Below are positions 17,882-26,915 of a DNA stretch of 64,000 bases, in pieces; the first letter of the stretch is position 1; each line of letters opens with the position of its first letter. The stretch is from Lentimicrobium saccharophilum (GTDB lineage Bacteria > Bacteroidota > Bacteroidia > Bacteroidales > Lentimicrobiaceae): contig NZ_DF968182.1 of assembly GCF_001192835.1 (NCBI RefSeq), forward strand, positions 566,349 through 630,348. The letters run 5' to 3'. Below the pieces are notes generated by a model, which worked only from the letters and a program-made list of their open reading frames with translations, had not been told where the DNA came from and searched no databases. Position numbers and translations under genes: made by a program.

Positions 17882-17889
17882 TAATTTTG
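17882..17889 (+). promoter_or_regulatory. Candidate -7 promoter element for the BNR-repeat protein
   Basis: TAATTTTG matches TAnnTTTG, with a TTTG at 17855-17858 23 nt upstream. The start codon follows 20 nt later. Confidence 0.45.
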
Positions 17890-17909
17890 AATCAGGCAAA
17901 TACAGAATC

Positions 17910-19472
17910 ATGATCAACCGGAATTTCTTATTTCTTGCTTTTATTTTAAGCTGGTTATACGGGGCTGCCCAACACCAGAATATTCTATTGGGCAATTTCA
18001 GGGATCCCAACGAGCCATCTATATATATTGATCCGAAGAATCCCGACCGCATGATGGTCGGCGTCAATATTGATACCTATTATATTTCTGATGACGGTGG
18101 ATATACATGGAGTGAAGGCCGGTTGTTTTCCTCAACCCTGGGTGTTTGGGGAGATCCATGTATTGTAATTGACACCCTGGGAAATTATTACTTTTTTCAC
18201 CTTTCAAATCCTCCGGGACCCGCATGGATTGATCAGATTGTATGCCAGAAAAGTTCTGATTACGGAGCAACCTGGAACAATGATAAAGGCATTGGCCTCG
18301 ATGGCAGTAAAGCTCAGGACAAGGAATGGGCTGCAGTTAACCCGTTAACCAATGAAATCTGCCTTACCTGGACACAGTTTGATGAATATGGCAGCCTGAA
18401 CCCCAACGACAGCAGCATCATCAGGTTTTCCAAATCCATTGATCAGGGCGAAACCTGGAGCAATCCGGTCAGGCTGAACCGGGTGGCAGGAGATTGCATT
18501 GATGGCGACAATACTGTTGAAGGGGCGGTTCCGGCTTATGGCCCTGATGGCGAAATCTATGTTGCCTGGGCAGGCCCGGGGGGCATCATGTTTGACCGGT
18601 CAACAGATGGCGGAAATACCTGGCTTGACCGGGATATTTTTGTCAGCGATCAGCCCGGTGGCTGGAATTACAGTATCCCCGGCATATACCGTGCAAATGG
18701 CCTGCCCGTGACCTGTTGCGATGTCAGTAACGGACCTGACCGCGGGGCAATTTATATAAACTGGTCAGATCAGCGGAACGGATTCAATGATACGGATATC
18801 TGGCTGGCAAAATCTACTGACGGAGGATTTACGTGGAGTGCGCCCATACGGGTTAACGACGATGAACCCGGGAAACACCAGTTCTTTACCTGGATGACCA
18901 TTGATCAATCCAACGGTAATCTCTGGTTTGTTTTTTATGACAGAAGGAGTTATCAGGACGAGAATACGGATGTGTACCTGGCAGTTTCCGAAGATGGTGG
19001 TGAATCATTTCTGAACTTCAGGGTCAGCGAATCGCCATTTATCCCGAATCAGAATATTTTTTTCGGGGATTATACCAATATTGCAGTTCAAAATGGTGTT
19101 ATCAGGCCGGTCTGGACCCGTTTGCACGATAATCAGCTGAGCATACTGACGGCCATTGTGGATGATGAAATTGTCGGAATTTCAGCAGAAGAATCTCTCA
19201 GGCCTGCTGCTTCCATGACGGCGTCTCCCAATCCTTTCAGCCGTACTTCAGCCATTTCCTTCCGTTTAAAGGATAATTCCCGGGTAAGCCTGACGCTCTG
19301 CGACCTCTTTGGCCGTAAATTGCTCAACATAATGGAGAATCAAATGCTCCCGGCCGGAAAATACCTCGAGCATCTTGATCCCGGCAGTGGAGCCCTCCGG
19401 CCTGGTGTTTACCTGTTGCGACTCAGCACAGGAACATCCTCTTCCGTATTTAAGATTGTTTATTCGCCTTGA
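17910..19472 (+). CDS. Secreted BNR/Asp-box repeat protein with T9SS type A sorting domain
   Basis: 520 residues, signal peptide 1-21. Sialidase-type Asp-boxes (S-x-D-x-G-x-T-W) recur: SDDGGYTWSEG, SSDYGATWNN, SIDQGETWSNP, STDGGNTWLD, STDGGFTWSAP and SEDGGESF. These form a six-bladed propeller (about 30-420). The last 80 residues (ASPNPFSRTSAISF onward, ending RLSTGTSSSVFKIVYSP) are a type IX secretion C-terminal signal. No FRIP motif or sialidase Arg triad could be confirmed, so enzymatic sialidase activity is doubtful. It may instead be a surface-bound adhesin or another propeller protein. It is probably exported through the outer membrane and surface-anchored. Confidence 0.87.
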   Translation: MINRNFLFLAFILSWLYGAAQHQNILLGNFRDPNEPSIYIDPKNPDRMMVGVNIDTYYISDDGGYTWSEGRLFSSTLGVWGDPCIVIDTLGNYYFFHLSNPPGPAWIDQIVCQKSSDYGATWNNDKGIGLDGSKAQDKEWAAVNPLTNEICLTWTQFDEYGSLNPNDSSIIRFSKSIDQGETWSNPVRLNRVAGDCIDGDNTVEGAVPAYGPDGEIYVAWAGPGGIMFDRSTDGGNTWLDRDIFVSDQPGGWNYSIPGIYRANGLPVTCCDVSNGPDRGAIYINWSDQRNGFNDTDIWLAKSTDGGFTWSAPIRVNDDEPGKHQFFTWMTIDQSNGNLWFVFYDRRSYQDENTDVYLAVSEDGGESFLNFRVSESPFIPNQNIFFGDYTNIAVQNGVIRPVWTRLHDNQLSILTAIVDDEIVGISAEESLRPAASMTASPNPFSRTSAISFRLKDNSRVSLTLCDLFGRKLLNIMENQMLPAGKYLEHLDPGSGALRPGVYLLRLSTGTSSSVFKIVYSP

Positions 19473-19546
19473 TTCGGTCTGTTTTGGCTGATGATAATTT
19501 TTGTATTTTCGCAGACAGCCGACCCCAAAAAGTTGCCTTATTATTG

Positions 19547-20164
19547 ATGGAAGAAAACTTACACCAAATCTTGTCCGGAGTCAGGGAATTATCGCTGAAA
19601 ACAGGCGTAAAGCAATTAAATCTGGATCAGGTAAGTAAACATCTTGGAATTGATCGCAATGAGCTGAGCCTTTATTTTAGCGACGAACCCAGTCTGATAG
19701 AGAAATTGCTTGAATATGAGCGGAATTCGTTCAGATCTATTTTTGATGAGAATAATTTTGAAGAAACCAATGCCATCGAGATATTGATGATTGTTAGTCA
19801 GGTTATGAGCAGCCGGTTTCTTGAACTTACACCCAGCGTAACCCACGACCTTAAAGCACTTTATCCGGAAATATACCGGTATCACATCGAACAACGGGTT
19901 GATTTTATTTTCGAAAAAATGAAGGTCAACATCGAGAAAGGGATCCGCCAGGGAATGTACCGCGAAGACCTGAGTATTGAATTGCTTGCCCGTTTATACA
20001 TCAGCCGGCTTCTGGATCTTCATAATCCGGATTTTTTTCCGCCCGAGAAATTCTCATTCAGGATTCTTTACGATGTCATGATCGACAATTTTATTCGTGG
20101 TATTGCCAATGAGGATGGCCTGCGCCACTATAAAAAACTCAGGAAAGCCTATAAGGTCTGCTAG
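19547..20164 (+). CDS. TetR/AcrR-like transcriptional regulator
   Basis: 205 residues from the ATG at 19547. An upstream TTG frame would overlap the previous gene, and a promoter-like TATTTTCG (19504-19511) lies in between. The N-terminal helix-turn-helix is LNLDQVSKHLGIDRNELSLYF (about 21-41), and the rest is all-helical, as in TetR ligand domains. The ligand is unknown. It starts 74 nt after the BNR-repeat gene and lies just before dus; neither neighbour suggests a clear target. Confidence 0.75.
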   Translation: MEENLHQILSGVRELSLKTGVKQLNLDQVSKHLGIDRNELSLYFSDEPSLIEKLLEYERNSFRSIFDENNFEETNAIEILMIVSQVMSSRFLELTPSVTHDLKALYPEIYRYHIEQRVDFIFEKMKVNIEKGIRQGMYREDLSIELLARLYISRLLDLHNPDFFPPEKFSFRILYDVMIDNFIRGIANEDGLRHYKKLRKAYKVC

Positions 20165-20214
20165 GCTCTCGTACCTGCGGAAGTTGAACATTCACTACCT
20201 GCCTTTGTTTAAGG

Positions 20215-21222
20215 TTGCTGAAATGCATCCCTGACTTGACTGACTTCTGGAAAACCCTTAAAGGGCCCTTTTTTGTGCTGGCTCCCATGGAAGACGTTAC
20301 TGATACCGTTTTCAGGGAGGTGGTGCTTTCTGTTTCTTCGCCCGAACGGCTGCGTGTACTGGTTACCGAGTTCACTTCGGTTGACGGTCTTTGTCATCCT
20401 AAAGGGCGGGATGCGGTTGTTCACAGGTTAATGGTAAATTCTTCAGAAAGGGAATTGCTCGAAAAGTCAGGGGTTTTCCTGTTGGCTCAGATCTGGGGCA
20501 GCGATCCTGAAAAGTTCTATCAGGCCTCGCGTTTTATTGCAGACAACTATCATTTCGATGGAATCGATATCAACATGGGATGCCCGGCCGATAAAATAGT
20601 AAAACAGGGCGCCTGTGCTGCATTGATCGGACAGAACACGCTGGCAGCAGAAATCATTGAAGCGACCCGAAAAGGTTCCTCACTTCCGGTAAGTGTAAAA
20701 ACAAGGACCGGAATCCGTGAGCACATCACCGGATCATGGATTTCGCACCTGCTTTCCTGCAAGGTTTCAGCCATTACCCTTCATGCGCGCACCAGGCAGA
20801 TGATGTCGCTGAAAGCGGCCGATTGGGAGCAGGTGAAGATTGCAGCAGAAATAAGGGACAGCATAGATCCGGGAATTAGGATCATTGGTAATGGTGATGT
20901 AGAAAATTACCGGCAAGGCATTCTTCTGAGTGAACATACCGGGGCTGACGGAATTATGGTTGGAAGGGGAATCTTTGCCAATCCCTGGTTCTTTTCCGCC
21001 GAACCGGATGAGCATAGGGTTTCCGCAAAACTAAATCTGCTGGAAAAGCACATCCTTTTATATGCATCAACATGGAAAGATACCCGCAATTACAATATCC
21101 TGAAGAGATTTTTCAAGATTTATGTCCATGGCTTTGATGGTGCAGCAAGTTTGCGCGCCCGTTTGATGGAGTCAGTTTCTGCCGGCGAAGCAATGGCGGC
21201 CATCCATCATTTTCGTAGTTAA
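20215..21222 (+). CDS. tRNA-dihydrouridine synthase family protein
   Basis: 335 residues if started at TTG 20215. FMN-dependent TIM-barrel enzyme that reduces uridine to dihydrouridine in tRNA. Visible are the N-terminal FVLAPMEDVTD, the catalytic cysteine loop INMGCPADKIVKQGACA (Cys123), KTRTG, HARTR and GNGDVENY, then GIMVGRGIFANPW. The conserved FVLAP segment lies before the first in-frame ATG, so the gene must start at a non-ATG codon (TTG at 20215 or 20236 are the candidates). This is unusual among the genes here. The C-terminal helical domain is present. It converges on the NTF2-like gene with a 22-nt gap. Confidence 0.88.
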   Translation: MLKCIPDLTDFWKTLKGPFFVLAPMEDVTDTVFREVVLSVSSPERLRVLVTEFTSVDGLCHPKGRDAVVHRLMVNSSERELLEKSGVFLLAQIWGSDPEKFYQASRFIADNYHFDGIDINMGCPADKIVKQGACAALIGQNTLAAEIIEATRKGSSLPVSVKTRTGIREHITGSWISHLLSCKVSAITLHARTRQMMSLKAADWEQVKIAAEIRDSIDPGIRIIGNGDVENYRQGILLSEHTGADGIMVGRGIFANPWFFSAEPDEHRVSAKLNLLEKHILLYASTWKDTRNYNILKRFFKIYVHGFDGAASLRARLMESVSAGEAMAAIHHFRS

Positions 21223-21244
21223 ATTGCCTGATGGCAGCGATATT

Positions 21245-21685
21245 TTAATGCTGCTGATAAATCTTGCTGACGATTCTCCAGCCCTCATTGAATTTGTACA
21301 ACGAAAGATAGTCCGTAAACAAAAGTTTGTCTTCCCTGTATAGTTCAATCTTTGAGACGGCTGCATTCCCGGTGATGTCATTGAACAGAAACTTAACGCT
21401 GATTTTATGCTCCGGTCCGGCGGGTTGCTCAGCTTTGCGGTGCAACACAGATTCAAGCCAGGTGTATATAGGTAGTTTGGAAAGGCTGTTGTTCCGGAGG
21501 ATCAGCAGATCAAAACCCGGATGAAATCCACGGTTTATGTCATCAACACTTCCAAGGTTATGAATGCCTTCGATGTAGGCAGATTCAATCACCTTTCTGA
21601 TCTGAGCTTCATCGTTGCTCTCCTGAGCCGGCAATCCCATGCCGCATAATAGGATGAAAGCAATAAACGAAATGGTTTTTCTCAT
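21245..21685 (-). CDS. Secreted NTF2-like/lumazine-binding-like protein
   Basis: 146 residues, signal peptide 1-20 (ending GLPAQ). The pattern EAQIRKVIESAYIEGIHNLGSVDDINRGFHPGF, then beta strands ending in YLSLYKFNEGWRIVSKIYQQ, is the cystatin-like cone fold of the SnoaL/NTF2 superfamily (Lumazine_bd_2 group). Proteins of this group are common in Bacteroidota with unclear function. The protein is probably periplasmic. It lies 36 nt upstream of the first of two FtsX-like permease genes on the same strand order, so cotranscription from further upstream is possible. Confidence 0.75.
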   Translation of the reverse strand: MRKTISFIAFILLCGMGLPAQESNDEAQIRKVIESAYIEGIHNLGSVDDINRGFHPGFDLLILRNNSLSKLPIYTWLESVLHRKAEQPAGPEHKISVKFLFNDITGNAAVSKIELYREDKLLFTDYLSLYKFNEGWRIVSKIYQQH

Positions 21686-21721
21686 GATATTAAATTTATT
21701 AATAAAACAAAAATGACCGGG

Positions 21722-24142
21722 TTATTCATATTTAATGGCATTCACAGGGTTGGCTGAAGCTGCCTTTAAAGAATGAAAACTGACAGAGAGGATCGTAATG
21801 ATCAGGGCAATAAAACCTGAAATAATGAAAGTAATCCACCCCAGATTTATATGATAAGCGAAATTGCCCAGCCATTGATCAAGAAAATACCATGAAAGGG
21901 GCGATGCGATTAAAAGTGCTATAAAGACAAGGATAACAGACTCCTTGTAGAACATACCGACGATATTCTGAACCGAAGCTCCGAGTACCTTGCGGATGCC
22001 AATCTCCTTGGTTCTTTGCATGGCTGAAAAAGATGCAAGGCCGATAAGGCCAAGTAATGCAATAAAAATTGAAAGGGCCGCAAAGATGGTAAATACTTTT
22101 CCAAGATTAGACTCGGCCAGATATTTGTCCTCATAATCTTTATCAAGAAAGTAATAATCGAAAGGGCGATTGGCACCGTATTCCTGCCATTTTTCCCTGA
22201 TATAATCGATGGTTGCCGATCCTGCTTCCGGTTTTAACCTGATGGTGAGCAGGTTCATCGGGAACTCGGGTATAAACAGAACAATTGGTTCAATTTTATT
22301 GTGAAGAGAGGTGAAATGAAAATCTTTCACCACGCCGATTACTTTCATCATCCTGCCTCCGGTACCATCAAGCTCAAAATTGTGATGAATCTTTTTCCCA
22401 AGTGCATCATCGTTCCATCCCAGGGCTTTTGCAACGGTTTCGTTGATGATAACAGCTTCCAGTTTATCTGATCCCATTTCACGGCTGAAATTTCTTCCTT
22501 TTACCAGTTCCAGCTTTAAAAGGTCAATAAAGTCATAATCGCAGGGGATCAGGTTCATGGCATATTCCTGCATCTTTTCTTCTTTTTCCACACGCATTAC
22601 CTGAATGCCATGCCGTCCTCCGGGTACGCCAAATGACATACTTGCGTTGAGAATTCCAGGGTTCTGTAACAACTCTTTCCTGAAAACATCGGTCCTTTTT
22701 CTGAAGGCCGTATCCTGAACCTCCACGACCATAACGTTTTCCTTGTCGAAACCAACATCTGCATCCTTCATGTAATTAAGTTGTTTATATATTACAAGCG
22801 TGCCTGTAATCATAGAAACCGAAATCAGCAACTGGAATGTAACAAGTCCTTTGCGGAGCCATGAACCCTTGTTTCCTGTGTGAAGTTTTCCTTTCAGCAC
22901 TTTAGCCGGTTGGAAAGATGAAAGAAAGAGTGCAGGATAAGCACCGCTTAGCAGTCCGGTAAATAATGCAATGCCGAGCATCCCTGCAAAAACATCCGGA
23001 TTTTCATAGAAACTGAAGGAAAGTTGTTTCCCGGATATTTCATTGAAGAGCGGTAGCAGCAACTGCATAATGCCCAAAGAAATGATGAATGATGCAACGG
23101 CCAGTATCAGGCTTTCACTCATGAATTGCCACGCAAGCTGTGTTCTGTTTGCACCCACAACTTTACGAAGCCCCACTTCACGTGCACGGGCTGAGGCCCG
23201 CGCCGTTGCCAGGTTCATATAATTGATTGCTGCCAGCAATAAAATAAAAATTGCTACAATCCCGAAAACGTAAATATAAGCCTTGTTCCCTACCGGAAGA
23301 TCGGCTGACAGCTTTGAAGTATGATGAACTTTGTCGATTCTGGTGGCCAGCATTGTGAATGAAGCATTGATCTGATCGCCGATCTCTTTCATGTATTTAT
23401 CATAAAGTGCGGGAAACTTTTCCAGAACCTGATTGATGCCGGCATTTTCTGACAAAAGGATATAGGTGTAGCTGTTAACATTCCAGAAGGCACCTGGCTC
23501 CAGACTCCTGAACCGCTCTGCCCCGAACAGGGTAGCCAATGTTTCCATGGAGAGCAAAATGTCAAATTTCATATGCGTATTTGCAGGCAAATCCTCAAAT
23601 ACCCCGGTAACCTTATAACTCCGGCCATTTCCTGTAATAATTGTTTTGCCATAGGCTTCTTCATCCCCAAAATATTTTTTTGCCTGTGATTTACTCATGA
23701 TTATCGTAAATGGCTCAGTAAGCGCATTTTCCGGAGTTCCTTCAACAAAGTCAAGCGTGAACATGACAGGAGCTGTTGAATCAGCAAAATAGGATTGTTT
23801 TTCTATAAATTCTTTTTCTTGGTAACGTATAATAAGATTGTCGTTGCCGTTAAATCTGCAGTACATTTCTATTTCAGGCATCTCAATTTTCAGTGCAGGA
23901 CCGATGGCCATTGAACTCACGGCGAAACGGTCATGCTTGTTGTTGATCATGAAATCGCCCTCAACCCTGTAGAGCCTGTCATACAATCGGAAATGCTTGT
24001 CATATCCCAACTCATCATTAATATAAAGCAGGATAAATATGGTTGCTGTAATCCCCAGAGACAGGCCCAAAATGTTTATCAGCGAGTAACCTTTGTTCCG
24101 GTTAAAATTACGCAATGCGCTCCTGAAGTAATTGCTGATCAT
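21722..24142 (-). CDS. FtsX/MacB-like ABC transporter permease
   Basis: 806 residues. N-terminal helix (about 20-42) with FRSALRNFNRNKGYSLINI, a MacB periplasmic core domain (about 50-270), three helices, a second periplasmic domain (about 440-660), and a final FtsX domain with four-helix topology. It contains two copies of the conserved GLRKVVGA/GIRKVLGA coupling motif, one per half, and ends in NPVNAIKYE. Such permeases work with a MacB/LolD-type ATPase in export of peptides, lipids or toxins, or in signalling. No ATPase gene is adjacent. It lies 75 nt after a paralogue of the same architecture. Confidence 0.9.
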   Translation of the reverse strand: MISNYFRSALRNFNRNKGYSLINILGLSLGITATIFILLYINDELGYDKHFRLYDRLYRVEGDFMINNKHDRFAVSSMAIGPALKIEMPEIEMYCRFNGNDNLIIRYQEKEFIEKQSYFADSTAPVMFTLDFVEGTPENALTEPFTIIMSKSQAKKYFGDEEAYGKTIITGNGRSYKVTGVFEDLPANTHMKFDILLSMETLATLFGAERFRSLEPGAFWNVNSYTYILLSENAGINQVLEKFPALYDKYMKEIGDQINASFTMLATRIDKVHHTSKLSADLPVGNKAYIYVFGIVAIFILLLAAINYMNLATARASARAREVGLRKVVGANRTQLAWQFMSESLILAVASFIISLGIMQLLLPLFNEISGKQLSFSFYENPDVFAGMLGIALFTGLLSGAYPALFLSSFQPAKVLKGKLHTGNKGSWLRKGLVTFQLLISVSMITGTLVIYKQLNYMKDADVGFDKENVMVVEVQDTAFRKRTDVFRKELLQNPGILNASMSFGVPGGRHGIQVMRVEKEEKMQEYAMNLIPCDYDFIDLLKLELVKGRNFSREMGSDKLEAVIINETVAKALGWNDDALGKKIHHNFELDGTGGRMMKVIGVVKDFHFTSLHNKIEPIVLFIPEFPMNLLTIRLKPEAGSATIDYIREKWQEYGANRPFDYYFLDKDYEDKYLAESNLGKVFTIFAALSIFIALLGLIGLASFSAMQRTKEIGIRKVLGASVQNIVGMFYKESVILVFIALLIASPLSWYFLDQWLGNFAYHINLGWITFIISGFIALIITILSVSFHSLKAASANPVNAIKYE

Positions 24143-24217
24143 AAATGGTTATTTTGATGATGAAGACTTGGTTTTCCGGTAAGTTTGTTTTATTTGACAA
24201 CTTAACCTGTCAAAAGG

Positions 24218-26632
24218 TTACTCATATTTAAGGGTTATTGCCGGATTTATTTCTGATGATCTCCAGGCCTTGATTCCGGTGATGGCAGCGGTAAGCAACA
24301 GTGACAGGACTCCGGCCAGGAAAAAGTATCCCCATTTCATGTCTGCACGGTAGGCAAAATGATCAAACCACCTGTCAATGACAAAATACGACAAAGGCCA
24401 GGCAATTATAATACTTATCCCTACAAGTTTGATGTAACCTGAAGTCAGCAGCATAACAAGGTCTGATGTTGAAGCTCCGAGCACTTTCCTGATTCCGATC
24501 TCATTTATTTTCTGGGTAGCCATGAACGACACCAGTCCGAAAAGCCCGATTGCAGCAATCAGGATGGTAAGAACCGCCAGAACAGCTGAAACCTGGCTCA
24601 GGTATTCCTCTTCGTTATACAACTTGTCAAGCTCATTACTCAGGAATGTATAGCTGAATGGGCGACCCGGTGCATACAATTCCCACATTTTTCTTATACT
24701 CTCAAGCGCTTCCCGGCTTTGCCCCTTCGCTGCACGCACCGCAATGAAGTTTGTAAATGCATTGACCTCCCAGGGTTCTTCCTTTACGTTGAGCACCAGG
24801 GGGCCGGCTTTGGAATGAAGTGAACTGGCGTTGAAGTTGCGGAAAACGCCGGTTACCTTTTCTTTGCCGACGCGGCTGTGAAAACGTTTGCCCAAAGCCT
24901 CTTCATTCGATTTCCACCCGAGGTGTTTTACCATAGCTTCATTGATCAGGATGGCTTCCATCGGGTCAGTTTTACTTCCCTTAATATAGTCCCTGCCGGC
25001 AACCAGTTCTATGTCAAAAACTTTACAGAAATCATCCCGGACAACCAAAGCAGGGTAAAACTGCCATTTATTCTGTGGATAGCCTTCCGGTCTGAACTCG
25101 TGGTTATTATGGTCAGTTCCGATTATGTAATCCACGGCTGTCACCCCTGCTATCCCTGGTCTGGAAGAGAGTTCATTGCGGAATGTCTCGTACTTGCCTG
25201 CCACGGGTGAACGCATCACCGGAACCATAATGATGTTATCCTTTCTGAACCCCAGCTCTGCTTCCCTTAGGTAGGAAATCTGATCGAAGGCCATCATGCT
25301 TGAAGTTATCAGCGTGATTGAAAGTGTAAATTGAGTTACCACAAGGGCTTTGCGCGCAAATCCACTGCTGTTCCGGGTTGAACGTCCTTTTAACACCTGA
25401 AGGGTTTTGAAACCGGATTGGAAAATGGCCGGATATAAACCTGAAAGCAAGCCGGTACAAAGCCATAATAAAAGTACCTTCGGGAGAAAGCCGGCGGTGT
25501 AAATCACTGATGAACTGATTTCTTTTCCGGCAAACCGGTTGAAAAATGGCAGGATTGCCTCAATTACAGCCAAAGACAGAACAAGCGCGATAAAAGTCAG
25601 TAAAAGGGATTCGCCCAGGTGCTGAACGATCAGTTGTTGTCTCGAAGCCCCGGCTACCTTGCGGATGGCTGTCTCGCGCGAACGCCGGATGGCAAAAGCG
25701 GTCGAAAGGTTAATATAATTGATTACCGCAATGATCAGGATAAATACTGCCACAATCACCAATATCCTAACATAACTGATTTTCCCGTTTGGCTCAATCT
25801 CATAGTCCAGATCTGAGCGTAAATGAATATCTGTAAGCGGTTGTAACGATAAAGTAATATGATCTTTTTCTGCGTCATAAAAATATTTTCTGGTAAAAGC
25901 AGGCAATTGCGCTGCGAGCAGGGGTGCCTTACTTTTGTCATGCAGCCTCAGGTAAGTCCAGAATGGATTGTAAACCCAGGTTTCGGGCATTTTCCCGCCC
26001 CAAAGCACCCTCAGGGTCGACATGGATGCCAGAAAGTCATAACTAAAATGAGAATGCGGCGGGGTATCCGCAATAACTCCTGTTATCGTAATATTAATGC
26101 GCCCCTCGAACTTTATCGTTTTACCAAGCGGATCTTCATTGCCGAAATATCTTTCAGCAGTTGTTTTTGTAATAAGCGCTGTAAATGGCTTGCTAAGGGC
26201 GTCGCCTGGATTACCCTCCAAAAAATGCAGATCAAATACATCGTTGAATGTGGAGTCGACAAAAAAGAACCGCTTTTCCCTGAAGCCGGAATTTTCATAT
26301 TCGATATAGTATTCTGTTGACCAGTCATTGTATATCCGGGTCATACCGGCGATCAGGTGGGGATACTCCAGAAGAATTGCAGGACCCAGCGGCGCTGGGC
26401 AGCTTACCGACCGCTCAGCAACCCCTTCGAAATCGGAAGTACTCAGCACCCTGACGATTTCATCCGCATGGGTGTGGTATCTGTCATAGGCCATTTCATC
26501 GCTGACATAAAGCATTATTATGATAAATCCCGCGAACCCGATCGTCAGGCCGGTAATGTTAACAATGGCATGAACCCTGAGCCGGGCAATATTCCTCAAT
26601 GCAGATTTAAGATAGTTTAACAGCAATGTCAT
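24218..26632 (-). CDS. FtsX/MacB-like ABC transporter permease (tandem paralogue)
   Basis: 804 residues from the ATG at 26632. A further in-frame ATG lies at 26668, but the N-terminus LLNYLKSALRNIARLRVH aligns with its paralogues best from 26632. It has the same two-half layout as the downstream gene: MacB core domain, helices, coupling motifs AIRKVAGA and GIRKVLGA, and C-terminal INPAITLKYE. It differs strongly in sequence from the neighbour, so the duplication is not recent. With no ATPase or adaptor gene here, it must use a partner encoded elsewhere or have another role. Confidence 0.9.
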   Translation of the reverse strand: MTLLLNYLKSALRNIARLRVHAIVNITGLTIGFAGFIIIMLYVSDEMAYDRYHTHADEIVRVLSTSDFEGVAERSVSCPAPLGPAILLEYPHLIAGMTRIYNDWSTEYYIEYENSGFREKRFFFVDSTFNDVFDLHFLEGNPGDALSKPFTALITKTTAERYFGNEDPLGKTIKFEGRINITITGVIADTPPHSHFSYDFLASMSTLRVLWGGKMPETWVYNPFWTYLRLHDKSKAPLLAAQLPAFTRKYFYDAEKDHITLSLQPLTDIHLRSDLDYEIEPNGKISYVRILVIVAVFILIIAVINYINLSTAFAIRRSRETAIRKVAGASRQQLIVQHLGESLLLTFIALVLSLAVIEAILPFFNRFAGKEISSSVIYTAGFLPKVLLLWLCTGLLSGLYPAIFQSGFKTLQVLKGRSTRNSSGFARKALVVTQFTLSITLITSSMMAFDQISYLREAELGFRKDNIIMVPVMRSPVAGKYETFRNELSSRPGIAGVTAVDYIIGTDHNNHEFRPEGYPQNKWQFYPALVVRDDFCKVFDIELVAGRDYIKGSKTDPMEAILINEAMVKHLGWKSNEEALGKRFHSRVGKEKVTGVFRNFNASSLHSKAGPLVLNVKEEPWEVNAFTNFIAVRAAKGQSREALESIRKMWELYAPGRPFSYTFLSNELDKLYNEEEYLSQVSAVLAVLTILIAAIGLFGLVSFMATQKINEIGIRKVLGASTSDLVMLLTSGYIKLVGISIIIAWPLSYFVIDRWFDHFAYRADMKWGYFFLAGVLSLLLTAAITGIKAWRSSEINPAITLKYE

Positions 26633-26915
26633 GGTACAGGAATATAAATGATACTTATTGATTTTCATGAATCATGCCACAAAATGTAAATTACTTAAAA
26701 TCAGAATTATATCGGTAATTTATTTTTTAAATTTTTGGTATATGTTCGCTTTCGCCAATACCGGTGTTCACTCGCGGACAGTAATAACTGCTAATGTGGC
26801 AGGATATTGATTGCTGCATGATTTTTGGTACATTCACACAGAATATGATCCGGCTGAAAATATAAATCGTTGATTTCGATTGAAATTTTATTAAACGGAT
26901 CAAATATCCTGAAAG

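Noticed and set aside
17910-19472. Active sialidase (GH33)
   Set aside because: Asp-boxes are clear, but no FRIP motif or Arg triad could be identified; such repeats are common in non-enzymatic propellers.
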